Origin: Marinobacterium jannaschii DSM 6295
Lineage (GTDB): Bacteria; Pseudomonadota; Gammaproteobacteria; Pseudomonadales; Balneatricaceae
Length of the DNA stretch: 64,000 nt
Direction: 5' to 3'
Assembly: GCF_000620085.1 (NCBI RefSeq)
Contig: NZ_KK211064.1
Coordinates: 168,007-232,006 of the forward strand
The position numbers and the translations under genes are program-made. The notes beneath the pieces are model-generated. The model ran no database searches, was not told where the DNA came from, and saw nothing but the letters and a program-made list of their open reading frames with translations. Positions 36,511 through 45,747 of this stretch are shown piece after piece; the first letter of the stretch is position 1; each line of letters begins with the position of its first letter.

Positions 36511-37701
36511 TTAGCCGACCAGCTGCTTGTAGAGTTCAGGATCGGTGGCACCTTCAGTGCCGATCACCAGTACCTGGCTGTCAGCCGTCAGGCCCAGCTT
36601 GGCAGAGAAGTCTTCGCTGTCGCGGGCGATCACTGCCGCTGCCAGTCCCGGTACCGCAGACTCACCGGCTTCGATCGCCGGATCAGACTCAAAGCCCTGC
36701 GCCAGCAGACGCATGGTTTCAGGCACCGCATCTTCGCTCAGAGTCAGGAAGTGGTCACCGCCGGTGGCCAGAATTTCCCACGCCAGGGCGGACACTTCAC
36801 CACAGGCCAGGCCGGCCATCAGGGTATCCAGATCGCCTTCGACCACCACGGTTTTGCCTTCTTCGGCGCTGCGCTGCAGGCAGTTAGCCTGTTCCGGCTC
36901 GACGATGACCACGGTCGGACGCTTGTCGCCCCACAGGTCCCAGAAATAGCCGGCAACGGCAGAGGCCAGGCCGCCCACGCCGCCCTGGACGAAGACGTGG
37001 CTTGGGATCTCGCCATCCAGCTGTTCGACGATCTCCGCCAGCATCACGGTGTAGCCCAGGGCCACATCCTTAGGGATCTCCATATAGCCTTCGTAGCTGG
37101 TGTCGGAGACGATGATACGGCCATTGGCTTTGGCATCGCTGTCTGCCTGACGGACGGAATCATCGTAGTTACCGCTGATACGGATCACTTCGGCACCGAA
37201 AGCTTCCATCGCCTGCTTACGGCCTTCGGACACATCGCGGTGGATATAGATCACGCAACCGCAACCGAACATCTGCGCACCCCAGGCCACGGAGCGGCCG
37301 TGGTTGCCGTCGGTGGCGCAGCTGACAACCAGCTCGGCCACTTCATCCTTCAGACTGCCGTTCAGCAGCTGCTGGGTGGTCGGACGGTAGCCCAGTTTCT
37401 GTTCCAGAACACTCTGCAACTGACGTGCTACGGCAAAGGCACCGCCCAGGGCCTTGAAGCTCTTGAGGCCGAAACGCTGTGACTCATCCTTGTACCAGAT
37501 ATTCTTCAGGCTGGATGCGGCTGCCAGGGCATTCAGGGCATGCAGCGGGGTCTGGCGATAGGCTGGCCAGCTCTTGATATCGGTAACCGCTTCCTCTGCT
37601 TTAGCGACACAGATCACATCCTTCTGTGCGTCGGAGTAGGCCAGTGCCGCATCTGCTTTAGGGTTGGCGAAGTGCGTCAGACTACCGTTGATTTTGACCA
37701 T
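36511..37701 (-). CDS. dpaL: Diaminopropionate ammonia-lyase
   Basis: From ATG 37701 the product is 396 aa (E. coli YgeX/DpaL is 398). It is a PLP fold-type II enzyme: PLP lysine region 'RFGLKSFKALGGAFAV', 'SCATDGNHGRSVAWGAQMFG' and glycine loop 'VQGGVGGLASAVAGYF'. The family converts 2,3-diaminopropionate to pyruvate and two ammonia; related EutB proteins act in hydroxyectoine use. It converges on the Lrp gene and is divergent from the flavoprotein/BCCT operon. Its presence implies a 2,3-diamino acid intermediate, or a related beta-elimination, in the pathway encoded here. Confidence 0.9.
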   Translation of the reverse strand: MVKINGSLTHFANPKADAALAYSDAQKDVICVAKAEEAVTDIKSWPAYRQTPLHALNALAAASSLKNIWYKDESQRFGLKSFKALGGAFAVARQLQSVLEQKLGYRPTTQQLLNGSLKDEVAELVVSCATDGNHGRSVAWGAQMFGCGCVIYIHRDVSEGRKQAMEAFGAEVIRISGNYDDSVRQADSDAKANGRIIVSDTSYEGYMEIPKDVALGYTVMLAEIVEQLDGEIPSHVFVQGGVGGLASAVAGYFWDLWGDKRPTVVIVEPEQANCLQRSAEEGKTVVVEGDLDTLMAGLACGEVSALAWEILATGGDHFLTLSEDAVPETMRLLAQGFESDPAIEAGESAVPGLAAAVIARDSEDFSAKLGLTADSQVLVIGTEGATDPELYKQLVG

Positions 37702-38200
37702 AACCAGTAACAACCTCGAATGTTCTTTACAGGAACAGCAGGATCGTTGTGCACGGAGCCTGCCGGAAAGCTGTATCCAGTCTAATGATGGCGGATGCGG
37801 AATTTCCTTGTAATGGGTTAGTTCCGTGCGGAATTTCGGTCGTCTGAGGTGTTTTAGTAATGCAAATGATCGGCAGCGGAGGTTTGGCACGCTGCCAGGG
37901 CCTGCTGGTCACGATTTGGCGCATTTTTTACTGACCGGCATCTCCACCAGGGGCTTGGTTTCTATACCGGCAGTTTTTTCTCGCTCCTGGTTCATTATCC
38001 ATGTATCTGTGGCTTTGCGTGTTTTATCCCCATAAAGCGGTGAATAGTCGTCATGATTGGCGACGTAGGCCGCAACACTCCACGCAGTACATCTCTCCTG
38101 AATAAAAATCGTGGTGAGTTATTGTTCAATATTTTCTTGTCATTTATAAAATATATGATAAATATATTTGCAGTACGCAAACGGAATCTTAGAGGTCTAC
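37702..38200. promoter_or_regulatory. Divergent intergenic region with palindromic operator candidate
   Basis: This 499-base region between the lyase and flavoprotein genes is AT-rich towards 38100-38170 and holds no convincing gene. TTTGC-N5-GCAAA (38167-38181), 19 bases before the flavoprotein ATG, is a perfect dyad. An ATTTAT/ATAAAT repeat lies just upstream. These fit a repressor site for the plus-strand operon; the GntR or Lrp regulators nearby are possible binders. Confidence 0.5.
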
Positions 38201-39523
38201 ATGTCATATACCAATAATCTACCGGCAGACTTCAAGCAGCGCTTGTCCTGCTTCGGCAACTTCGACGTGATTGTTGTGGGCGGTGGTCCGGCCGGTATAG
38301 CGGCGGCAGTAACCGCGGCAGAGAGCGGCCATTCGGTGCTGCTGATCGAGCGCCTGGGTTTCTGCGGCGGCGCGGCGGTGGCAGGCCTGTCAGGCACTAT
38401 CTGTGGTCTCTATATGACAGTGGAAGACCCGGAGCGGGGACGTCCGGAACAGATCGTATTCGGCTTCGCCGAGCGTTTCCGCGATGCCCTTTACCGCGAA
38501 GGCGGCCTGACCGAGCCGCAGATCTACGGCAAGACCTGGGTCGCGACCCATGACTGCGCCAAATACAAGAAAGTCGCCACCAACATGCTGCGCGGCGCCG
38601 GGGTAACGGTGCTCTACCACACCCAGATGATCGATGTGATCGCCGAGGACGATGAGCTGAAGGGGATGGTGCTGCATACCAAGTCCGGCTTTACCTCGGT
38701 CTATGCCCGCAAGGTGATCGACTGCAGCGGCGATGCCGACGTGGTCTACAAGCTGGGCCTGAAAACCAGCAAGGGCAACAACGGCGTGATCCAGAACCCG
38801 ACCATGATGTTCAAGATCGGCAACGTGGATATGCCGAAATACCTCGCCTACTGGGGCCAGAACACTATCTCGCCGCCGAAGGTGGTGAGCATGCTGGAAG
38901 CGCGCGACGAGCTGCTGCGCAAGAAGGTCTGGCTGTTCCCGACCGTCAATCCGGGCGAACTGCTGGTCAACGCGACCAAGATCACCGGCTTTGATGGCCG
39001 TGCCCTGGACGTGACCGATCCGGTGGATCACACCGAGGCGGAGCAGTTCTCCATCTACCAGGCGGAAGCTTTCTTCAACTTCCTCAAGGCCAACGTACCC
39101 GGCTGTGAGGACGCTTACTTTATCGACTACGCCACCGAGGTCGGCGTACGTCAGACCCGCACCATCGACGGCATGGCCAAGCTGATGAATGACGATGTAG
39201 TCGGCAAGCGCAAGTTCAGCGACAGCGTGGTGCGCAGCTCCTGGCCGATCGAGCTGCACTACGGTGCCAAGCCGAAGACCGAGTGGCTGGTGGAGGACTA
39301 CTACGAGGTGCCGTTCCACACCCTGGTACCGAAAGTCGGCAAGAACGTGATTGTCGCGGGCCGCTGCCTCAGCAGCGAGCACGAGGCATTGGCGAGCAGC
39401 CGTGTGACCGCACAGTGCTTTGAATATGGCCGTGCGGCGGCGATTGCTGCGGATCTGTCGATCCGCGAGGAGAAAACCTTTCAGGCGCTGGAAGGGAATC
39501 AGATTGCGCACCTGATGAAGTGA
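38201..39523 (+). CDS. FAD-dependent oxidoreductase (FAD_oxidored/GidA-like Rossmann family)
   Basis: The ATG at 38201 has AGAGGT 5 bases upstream; 440 aa. The N-terminal dinucleotide fold 'VIVVGGGPAGIAAAVTAAESG' spans about residues 23-43. 'ERLGFCGGAAVAGLSGT' and a C-terminal 'GKNVIVAGRCLSSEHEALASSR' motif are typical of this FAD-dependent dehydrogenase family. Electron acceptor and substrate are unknown. It heads a plus-strand operon with a BCCT transporter and two enolase-superfamily enzymes, so it probably oxidises the imported compound or an isomer. Confidence 0.85.
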   Translation: MSYTNNLPADFKQRLSCFGNFDVIVVGGGPAGIAAAVTAAESGHSVLLIERLGFCGGAAVAGLSGTICGLYMTVEDPERGRPEQIVFGFAERFRDALYREGGLTEPQIYGKTWVATHDCAKYKKVATNMLRGAGVTVLYHTQMIDVIAEDDELKGMVLHTKSGFTSVYARKVIDCSGDADVVYKLGLKTSKGNNGVIQNPTMMFKIGNVDMPKYLAYWGQNTISPPKVVSMLEARDELLRKKVWLFPTVNPGELLVNATKITGFDGRALDVTDPVDHTEAEQFSIYQAEAFFNFLKANVPGCEDAYFIDYATEVGVRQTRTIDGMAKLMNDDVVGKRKFSDSVVRSSWPIELHYGAKPKTEWLVEDYYEVPFHTLVPKVGKNVIVAGRCLSSEHEALASSRVTAQCFEYGRAAAIAADLSIREEKTFQALEGNQIAHLMK

Positions 39524-39598
39524 TTGGATGAGGCCTGGGGAACGGCGGCCGTCGTTCCCGCTATCTACCTGCAACAACTATAAAAATAGGTATGTCTT

Positions 39599-41131
39599 AT
39601 GACCGTTAAGGTTCAGATGTCTGATGACCTGAAAATCGAAACAAACCGCCAGATGCAGGTCACCAGCCTGTTGATCCTGCTGGCGGCGGTGGCTCCGCTG
39701 GTGCTCTTTCCCGAGGCGGGCAAGAACACCATCAATGCGGTCTTTAAGTGGATGACCAACAGCTTCGACTTTGCCTTCCTCGGCATCGGTCTGGGCGCGC
39801 TGGTGTTCCTGGTTTCCCTGGCGGCTTCCCGCCACGGCAATATCAAACTCAGTGCCGATAAGCATGCTGCACCGGAATTCTCCAAGGGTGCCTGGGGCGC
39901 CATGGTGTTCCTGGCCGGTATCGCCTCCGGCCTGATCCTCTGGGGTGGCACCGAGTGGGGTTACCACTACGCCTGGACTCCGTTCGGTATCGAGGCGAAG
40001 ACACCGGAGATGTATACCGTGGCCCAGGGCTATGGCATCTTCCACTGGGGACCGACCGCCTGGGCGCTGTACTGCGTACCAACCATCGCGATCTCCTACA
40101 TCTACTACGTGCGCCGGAAGCACATCTACAATGTCAGCGAGTCCTGCCGTGGTGCCCTGGGTAAGGCGGTCGATGGTCCGCTGGGCTCAATCATCAACTA
40201 CATGTTCCTGTTTGGCGTACTGGGTGCGGCGGCCACTTCCCTCGGTCTTGGCACGCCGATGATCAGTACCGCCCTGGCCGAGGTGCTGGGTACCGAGCCG
40301 GGCATCATGATGGACCTGGCGGTGATCCTGGTCTGTACCGTGATCTTCACTGTCAGCAGCGGCCTGGGCCTCTCCTCCGGCATCAAGCGCCTGAGTACCT
40401 TCTCCACCCTGATCTCCCTGGCGATTGTGGTGTATATCTTCGTCGTGGGCCCGAGCAAGTTTATCCTGGCGCTGGGTATGGATTCCCTCGGCTACGCGGT
40501 GGAAAACTACATCAAGATGAGTACCTGGACCGACTCGGTGAACAAGAGCGGTTTCCCGCAGGCCTGGACGGTCTTCTACTGGGCCTGGTGGGTTGCCTAC
40601 GCCCCGTTTATGGGCATGTTCGTTACCCGCATCTCCCGCGGCCGCACCATCCGCGAAGTGATCGTCGGCATGCTGACTTACGGCTCCCTGGGTTGCGCCC
40701 TGTTCTACATGGTCCTGGGCGGCTACAGCATCAATCTGCAGATCACCGAGACCCTGGCGGTGTCCGAACTGGTCAATACTAAAGGTGTGGCACCGGCGAT
40801 CATCGAGATCTTCAAGACCCTGCCGGGCGCGACGCTGGTACTGGTCGCCGTGGCGGCCTCCGGAATCGTGCTGCTGGCAACCACCTTTGATTCGGCGGCC
40901 TATGTCATGGCCTGTGCCACCACCAAGCGTCTGGATGAAGGTCAGGAACCGGAGCGTTCCAACCGCCTGTTCTGGTGTTTTGCCATCGCCATCCTGCCGG
41001 TGACCCTGCTGTTCCTGGGCGGCCTGAAGACCATGCAGACCGCTTCGGTCATCGTCGGCCTGCCGGTGATGCTGATCCTGGTGTGCATGATGATCACCAC
41101 TGTCCGTTACATTAAGGAGGATAACGCCTGA
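39599..41131 (+). CDS. BCCT-family betaine/carnitine/choline-type transporter
   Basis: The 510-aa product has 12 membrane segments and the BCCT signature 'WTVFYWAWWVAYAPFMGMFVTRISRGRTIRE' (read in parts). The glycine stretch in segment 3 reads 'FLAGIASGLILWGGTEW', without the GxGxG sodium-type spacing of BetP, and is closer to sodium-independent antiporters such as CaiT (inference). Its stop overlaps the next ATG by one base. It probably imports, or exchanges, a quaternary ammonium or amino-acid-like solute that the downstream enzymes use. Confidence 0.93.
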   Translation: MTVKVQMSDDLKIETNRQMQVTSLLILLAAVAPLVLFPEAGKNTINAVFKWMTNSFDFAFLGIGLGALVFLVSLAASRHGNIKLSADKHAAPEFSKGAWGAMVFLAGIASGLILWGGTEWGYHYAWTPFGIEAKTPEMYTVAQGYGIFHWGPTAWALYCVPTIAISYIYYVRRKHIYNVSESCRGALGKAVDGPLGSIINYMFLFGVLGAAATSLGLGTPMISTALAEVLGTEPGIMMDLAVILVCTVIFTVSSGLGLSSGIKRLSTFSTLISLAIVVYIFVVGPSKFILALGMDSLGYAVENYIKMSTWTDSVNKSGFPQAWTVFYWAWWVAYAPFMGMFVTRISRGRTIREVIVGMLTYGSLGCALFYMVLGGYSINLQITETLAVSELVNTKGVAPAIIEIFKTLPGATLVLVAVAASGIVLLATTFDSAAYVMACATTKRLDEGQEPERSNRLFWCFAIAILPVTLLFLGGLKTMQTASVIVGLPVMLILVCMMITTVRYIKEDNA

Positions 41132-42255
41132 TGAGCCAGCCTGTTGTTAAGGCGGTCGATCTGTACGCCATCGGTCCGGATGGAGAGAAGGTCAGCTGGT
41201 CTTCTTTCCTCGGTCCGATGTGCGAAGCGATGATCGTCGCCAGACTGACGTTCGATAACGGTCAGCAGGGGATTGCCGGCCTGACCACTTATACCGAGCA
41301 TGAGTTTGACCAGACCGCCTTTCACAGCGCGGCCCTGATGGCACCTTTCCTGCTCGGCAAGGGACTCTACGATATCCCGCGGATCAATGCGGAGCTGGGA
41401 CGCAAGTATGTGCCGCTCGGTCATCTGCCGATCTCGCTGTTCGATATCGCCCTGCACGATGCCAAGGCCAAGCAGGCCGGATTGCCGCTCTACCAGATGC
41501 TGGGCGCAGCGAAAGATAAAGTCCGCGCTTATGCCTCCAGCCCGCTGCTGCAGAGCATCGAGGACTATATCCGCTACTGCCACCAGATGCTGGATCAGGG
41601 CTTTAACGCCATCAAGATCCACCCGCGTTGCGTATTCGAAGAGGACTACGCCCTGGTGCAGGCGCTGCAGGCGGAGTTCGCCGGACGGGAGATCGGCTGG
41701 AGTCTGGATGTGGACTCCAACTACAACCTGGAGCAGGCGCTGAAGATGGGGCGCCTGCTGGACCAGTACCAGTGGGAGTTCTTCGAAGAGCCGCTGTCGG
41801 ATTCCGATCTGGATGGCTATAAGGCGCTGGCCGATGCCCTGGATATCGATGTGATCTGTGGCGGTAACTCGTTACCCAACCTGCATCTGATCAGGCACGC
41901 CCTGCAGATGCGTGCCTGGGACCGCAGCCGCTTCGATGTCACCAGTATCGGCGGCTATACCGGCGCCATCAAGGTGATGGGAGCGACCCAGGCGATGGGC
42001 ATGAAGGCCGAAGTGCAGTCCTGGGGCTATACCCTGACTCAGGCCGCCAACCTGCATCTGATGCTGGCCTACGGTAACTGCGACTATTTCGAACAGGCTG
42101 CACCCTACGAGAAGTATGAAGTGGGTGCCAGGCAGGTGTTCCGTCCCGATGCCGAGGGCTATATCCATCCGACCGGCCTGCCGGGACTGGGTGTCGAGTT
42201 GAACTGGGATGTGCTGGAGCCGTTTATCTACCAGCAGCGCCACTTCGCGCTCTGA
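41131..42255 (+). CDS. Enolase-superfamily enzyme (mandelate racemase/muconate cycloisomerase-like), Lys-x-His type
   Basis: The ATG overlaps the BCCT stop and has AGGAGG upstream. The 374-aa product has a capping domain and a barrel. Catalytic-type 'K162-I-H164' is followed by metal ligands near D193 ('SLDVDS') and E219/E220 ('FFEEPL'). At the third ligand, where 'GGEN' is usual, the sequence reads 'GGNSL', placing Asn246 at the Glu position. Likely reactions are racemisation, epimerisation or dehydration of a carboxylate. Neighbours point to a betaine-like amino acid; 4-hydroxyproline betaine epimerase is a known case of such linkage. Confidence 0.82.
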   Translation: MSQPVVKAVDLYAIGPDGEKVSWSSFLGPMCEAMIVARLTFDNGQQGIAGLTTYTEHEFDQTAFHSAALMAPFLLGKGLYDIPRINAELGRKYVPLGHLPISLFDIALHDAKAKQAGLPLYQMLGAAKDKVRAYASSPLLQSIEDYIRYCHQMLDQGFNAIKIHPRCVFEEDYALVQALQAEFAGREIGWSLDVDSNYNLEQALKMGRLLDQYQWEFFEEPLSDSDLDGYKALADALDIDVICGGNSLPNLHLIRHALQMRAWDRSRFDVTSIGGYTGAIKVMGATQAMGMKAEVQSWGYTLTQAANLHLMLAYGNCDYFEQAAPYEKYEVGARQVFRPDAEGYIHPTGLPGLGVELNWDVLEPFIYQQRHFAL

Positions 42256-42368
42256 TCCTTTGCCCTAGTAGCAGCGACCTCTGGTTGTGCCTTCCGGAAG
42301 CTATACCAGCGTCCGGACGCGACGGGGCCTTGCTGCTACAGCTATCTTCTTCCGAGGTTAAACCCCAT

Positions 42369-43505
42369 ATGTCTGTTCGTATCGAAAAAGTTGAAGTGTT
42401 CTGCCTGCAGGACCCGCAGGCTGACTTTGTCCGCTTTGAAGGCAGCTACCAGAACCTGCTGGTGGTGGTGCATGGCGATAACGGCCTCTACGGTATTGGC
42501 GAATCCGACTCGCCGCCCCAGGTGGTCAGGGCGCTGATCGAGTCGCCGCCCTACAATCACCTCTCCTGTGGCCTGGCCGCACTGCTGGAGGGTGAAGTGC
42601 TGGATGACCCACGCCGCCTATGGCACAAGATGTACCAGAAAACCAACTGGCATGGCCGCCACGGCGTTGCTATCCACGCCATCAGTGCGCTGGATATCGC
42701 CCTCTGGGATCTGTTTGCCCGCAGTGAGGGGAAGCCATTACACCACTACTTCGGTGGCCTGAAGCATCAGCGCCTGCCGGCCTATGCCACTATCTATCCG
42801 ATGGCGGCAGAGCCGAAGGCATTCAAAGCCCAGATCGGACCGTACCTGGAGCAGGGTTTCCGCCGCCTCAAGATCTGCGTCGAACCCTGGTGGCAGGATA
42901 TCGATGCCACGATTGAGAACCTGAGCCAGCTGCGCGCCTTCGTCGGCCCCGATATCGAGCTGATGCTGGATGTGGCGATGGAATTCACCCGCTATGAACA
43001 GCTGGAACCCTTTATCCGCCTGCTGGAAGAGCTGGACTTTAAGTGGATCGAGGCGCCATTCGAGCTGGATAACCTGGCCGATCACCGTCGCCTGAAAACG
43101 GAAACCTATGTGCCGGTCGGCGTCGGTGACCTGGGCTTTACCACGGTGAAGGAGTTTATCCCCTATCTGGATGCGGATGCCTTCGATATCGCCCAGCCTG
43201 ATATCACCCTGTTTGGCGGTGTCAGTGAGATGATAAAACTGCAGGCGCTGTTGCAGCCGGCCGGTAAGCGTATCGTGCCGCATGGCTACAACACGGAAAT
43301 TACCCTGGCGTTGAACAGCCAATTCCTCGCGGCTCAGCCGCTGGTTGAGCCGCTGGAGTATTCCACCAGTCCCTCTATTCTGCGCCAGAAACTGATTAGC
43401 AATCCTATCCGGATCAATGCCGAGGGGATGGCAGAGGTGCCTGAAGAGGGCTTGGGGCTGGGGATAGAACTGAACTGGGATCTGGTAAAGCGCTGCAGCG
43501 TCTAG
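42369..43505 (+). CDS. Second enolase-superfamily enzyme (mandelate racemase/galactonate dehydratase-like)
   Basis: The ATG at 42369 follows GAGG at 11 bases; 378 aa. Features: 'SALDIALWDLFAR' cap motif, K168-x-C170 ('RLKICVEP'), metal ligands D201 ('LMLDVAME'), E228 ('WIEAPFE') and D254 ('GVGDLG'), and H305 ('VPHGYNTE'). It is not a close copy of the preceding gene, so two different proton-abstraction steps are likely. It lies 113 bases downstream of its partner, probably in the same transcript. Substrate unknown. Confidence 0.82.
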   Translation: MSVRIEKVEVFCLQDPQADFVRFEGSYQNLLVVVHGDNGLYGIGESDSPPQVVRALIESPPYNHLSCGLAALLEGEVLDDPRRLWHKMYQKTNWHGRHGVAIHAISALDIALWDLFARSEGKPLHHYFGGLKHQRLPAYATIYPMAAEPKAFKAQIGPYLEQGFRRLKICVEPWWQDIDATIENLSQLRAFVGPDIELMLDVAMEFTRYEQLEPFIRLLEELDFKWIEAPFELDNLADHRRLKTETYVPVGVGDLGFTTVKEFIPYLDADAFDIAQPDITLFGGVSEMIKLQALLQPAGKRIVPHGYNTEITLALNSQFLAAQPLVEPLEYSTSPSILRQKLISNPIRINAEGMAEVPEEGLGLGIELNWDLVKRCSV

Positions 43506-43526
43506 CGGTGTCGAGGCCGGCGAGAG

Positions 43527-44924
43527 TTAGCGGCTAAGCAGCTGCTGCAAGTTGGATAGCGACTCGCGCATCTCCTCCGGCGAATAACCACTAAATCCCA
43601 GGACTAAGCCGTTGTAGTGCAGCGCTCGCGCCGTTGAATCCGACAATGTTTCTACCCCGATGCCGAGCTGCTGCGCCCGTTGGGCCACCTCGCGGTCATC
43701 CAGATCGTTGTTAAGGTGAAACACCAGCTGCATCCCGGCCGGATAGTCCTGCACGGTACCGAACTGGCTGAATCCCGCCTTCAGTTGCTCGACCAGGAAA
43801 CGGCGTCGTTCGTTATAGCGCTTGCGTACCCGCCTCAGGTGACGATAGAAGTCACCTGAGCGCATAAACTCGGCAAGCGCCTGCTGCGGCATCAGGCCTG
43901 CTCTCAGGCCAAAGTTGTCCATAGTCTGGCGCATAGGGTCGATCAGTGACTTGGGTACGATCAGATACCCCAGACGCAGCCTGTTTGAGAAGATCTTCGC
44001 AAAGCTGCCAATGTACAGCGTGCGGTGCAAGGCATCGAAACCCGCCAGGGCGGGGATCGGTCTGCCGCCATAGCGGAACTCGCTGTCGTAATCATCCTCG
44101 ATAATCCATCCCTGCTGGTGGTTGGCCCAGTTTATATAGGCAGCACGGCGCTGGGGCGACATCACACCCCCCAGCGGATATTGGTGAGAAGGCGTAATTA
44201 CCACCGCCGTTGGCTGGTTTTCAGAACAGGGCAGACGCGCGCCATCCTGATCGACATCCAGCCACACCGGCCTTATCCCCTGGCTTTTCAGCAGCTGAGT
44301 GATGGGTTGATAGCCCGGATCTTCGATGCCAACGCTCTGGTCCGTTGCGATCAGCGTGCGAAGGCAGATGTTCAGCGCATCGCTGGCTCCTGCTGTGACG
44401 ATAATCTGTTCCGCGGATGCCTCTATATCACGCCATTCCCGGACATGCTCCGCAATCGCCTGGCGCAGTGCTAAGTTGCCGAAGGTCTCGTCGCAAAGAA
44501 GCATTGCTTCGGGCTCTGTTCTGCAGACCCGGGCAACCGCTTTTGCCCACTGGCGATAGGGAAATAAACGCATATCCGGCTCGCTGGGGGCCAGAGGTTT
44601 TAACTCTAGTTGGGGCACCGATTCCATCGGCACAGCTGTGATTTTCGAGGCTGGCAGCTCGACGCTACCTATGGCGCAAAGGGTATAGCCCGCACCCCGA
44701 CGACCTTGCAGGTAGCCTTCCGCGACCAACTGTTCGTATGCCGTCACCACGGTTGAGCGAGACACTGAAAGTTCCCCGGCCAGAGTGCGGGTTGCGGGCA
44801 CTGTTATACCGGGTTTTAACCGGCCTGAATGCGCCTGCCTGCGAATGGATTCACAGATCTGCTCAAAGATCGGTGTCTTGCTGGTACGGTCGATAGCAAA
44901 CAGAAGGGGTGACTGCTGAGACAT
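43527..44924 (-). CDS. MocR-family regulator (GntR helix-turn-helix fused to aminotransferase fold)
   Basis: The 465-aa product has an N-terminal winged helix ('VPATRTLAGELSVSRSTVVTAYEQL', read in parts) and a C-terminal fold-type I aminotransferase-like domain. The PLP lysine region is 'IGSFAKIFSNRLRLGYL'. MocR proteins such as PdxR, GabR and TauR use PLP as co-effector. It is divergent from the PaiB-like FMN protein gene and may regulate it. It converges on the enolase-superfamily gene. Confidence 0.92.
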   Translation of the reverse strand: MSQQSPLLFAIDRTSKTPIFEQICESIRRQAHSGRLKPGITVPATRTLAGELSVSRSTVVTAYEQLVAEGYLQGRRGAGYTLCAIGSVELPASKITAVPMESVPQLELKPLAPSEPDMRLFPYRQWAKAVARVCRTEPEAMLLCDETFGNLALRQAIAEHVREWRDIEASAEQIIVTAGASDALNICLRTLIATDQSVGIEDPGYQPITQLLKSQGIRPVWLDVDQDGARLPCSENQPTAVVITPSHQYPLGGVMSPQRRAAYINWANHQQGWIIEDDYDSEFRYGGRPIPALAGFDALHRTLYIGSFAKIFSNRLRLGYLIVPKSLIDPMRQTMDNFGLRAGLMPQQALAEFMRSGDFYRHLRRVRKRYNERRRFLVEQLKAGFSQFGTVQDYPAGMQLVFHLNNDLDDREVAQRAQQLGIGVETLSDSTARALHYNGLVLGFSGYSPEEMRESLSNLQQLLSR

Positions 44925-45090
44925 ATTGGTATGTTCAATTTGTGCAAAATTGGAACTTAAAGGGATGCCAATAGCATTGCAAACTCAGTTCCGGGATAGG
45001 CGATGGCGCGTGCATGCGCCAGGTAGTCCCCAAGCCAGCCGCAATCGGCTAATTCCCCTAACACTGATCTGCTGTCCACAGGAGCAAGCT

Positions 45091-45747
45091 ATGTTTCAAC
45101 CCTCTGTTTTTCGTGAAGAACGTATCGAGGTGATGCACAAGATGATGCGTCAGAATCCCTTCGCCAGTTTGGTTTCGCTGCAGGATGGTGAGATGGTGGC
45201 GGATCATCTGCCGTTAGTGGTACACCCGGAGCTGTCTGAGCAGGGTAAGCTGCGGGGCCATCTTTCGCGGGCGAATCCCATTGGAACAAAGTTAGATCAG
45301 AGCACTGATGTCCTGGTGATATTTCAGGGGCCTCACCACTATGTGACGCCATCCTGGTACCCCTCAAAAATGGAGCACGATAAAGTGGTACCGACCTGGA
45401 ATTACATCGTCGTACATGCCCGCGGCAAGGTGACGTTGCAGCAGGATCCTGAGTGGATTCTGGCCCAGCTGACGGAGCTAACCGAGCGCAATGAGCTGGG
45501 GCGACGAGCGCCATGGAAAGTCTCCGATGCGCCGGAAGAGTTCATCGCCCGTCAACTGCGGGGCATCGTCGGCGTCGAGATTGAAATAACGGCGCTACAG
45601 GGCACCTGGAAGGTCAGTCAGAATAAGGCAGTAGCGGATAGCCAGGGTGTAAGTGAGGGCTTGAGAGGTGAAGAGTCTGACAATGCTTTGGCGATGGCGC
45701 TTTGCGTTGAACAGCGTCGACGCTGCACTGACGGGCTGGGCAGCTAA
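45091..45747 (+). CDS. PaiB-type FMN-binding protein
   Basis: The ATG at 45091 has AGGAG upstream; 218 aa. The family pattern 'MFQPSVFREERIEVMHKMM', then 'HLSRANPIG' and 'VTPSWYPSKMEHDKVVPTWNY' (in parts), is clear. PaiB proteins have a split-barrel flavin-binding fold. They were named as negative regulators in Bacillus, but enzymatic roles such as flavin or pyridoxamine-phosphate-oxidase-like chemistry are plausible. A divergent MocR (a PLP-linked regulator) supports a B6- or flavin-related role. Confidence 0.88.
   Translation: MFQPSVFREERIEVMHKMMRQNPFASLVSLQDGEMVADHLPLVVHPELSEQGKLRGHLSRANPIGTKLDQSTDVLVIFQGPHHYVTPSWYPSKMEHDKVVPTWNYIVVHARGKVTLQQDPEWILAQLTELTERNELGRRAPWKVSDAPEEFIARQLRGIVGVEIEITALQGTWKVSQNKAVADSQGVSEGLRGEESDNALAMALCVEQRRRCTDGLGS

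Noticed and set aside
36391..37482. 363-codon plus-strand frame overlapping the lyase gene
   Set aside because: It crosses a bidirectional terminator and is antisense to the PLP enzyme, which has conserved motifs.
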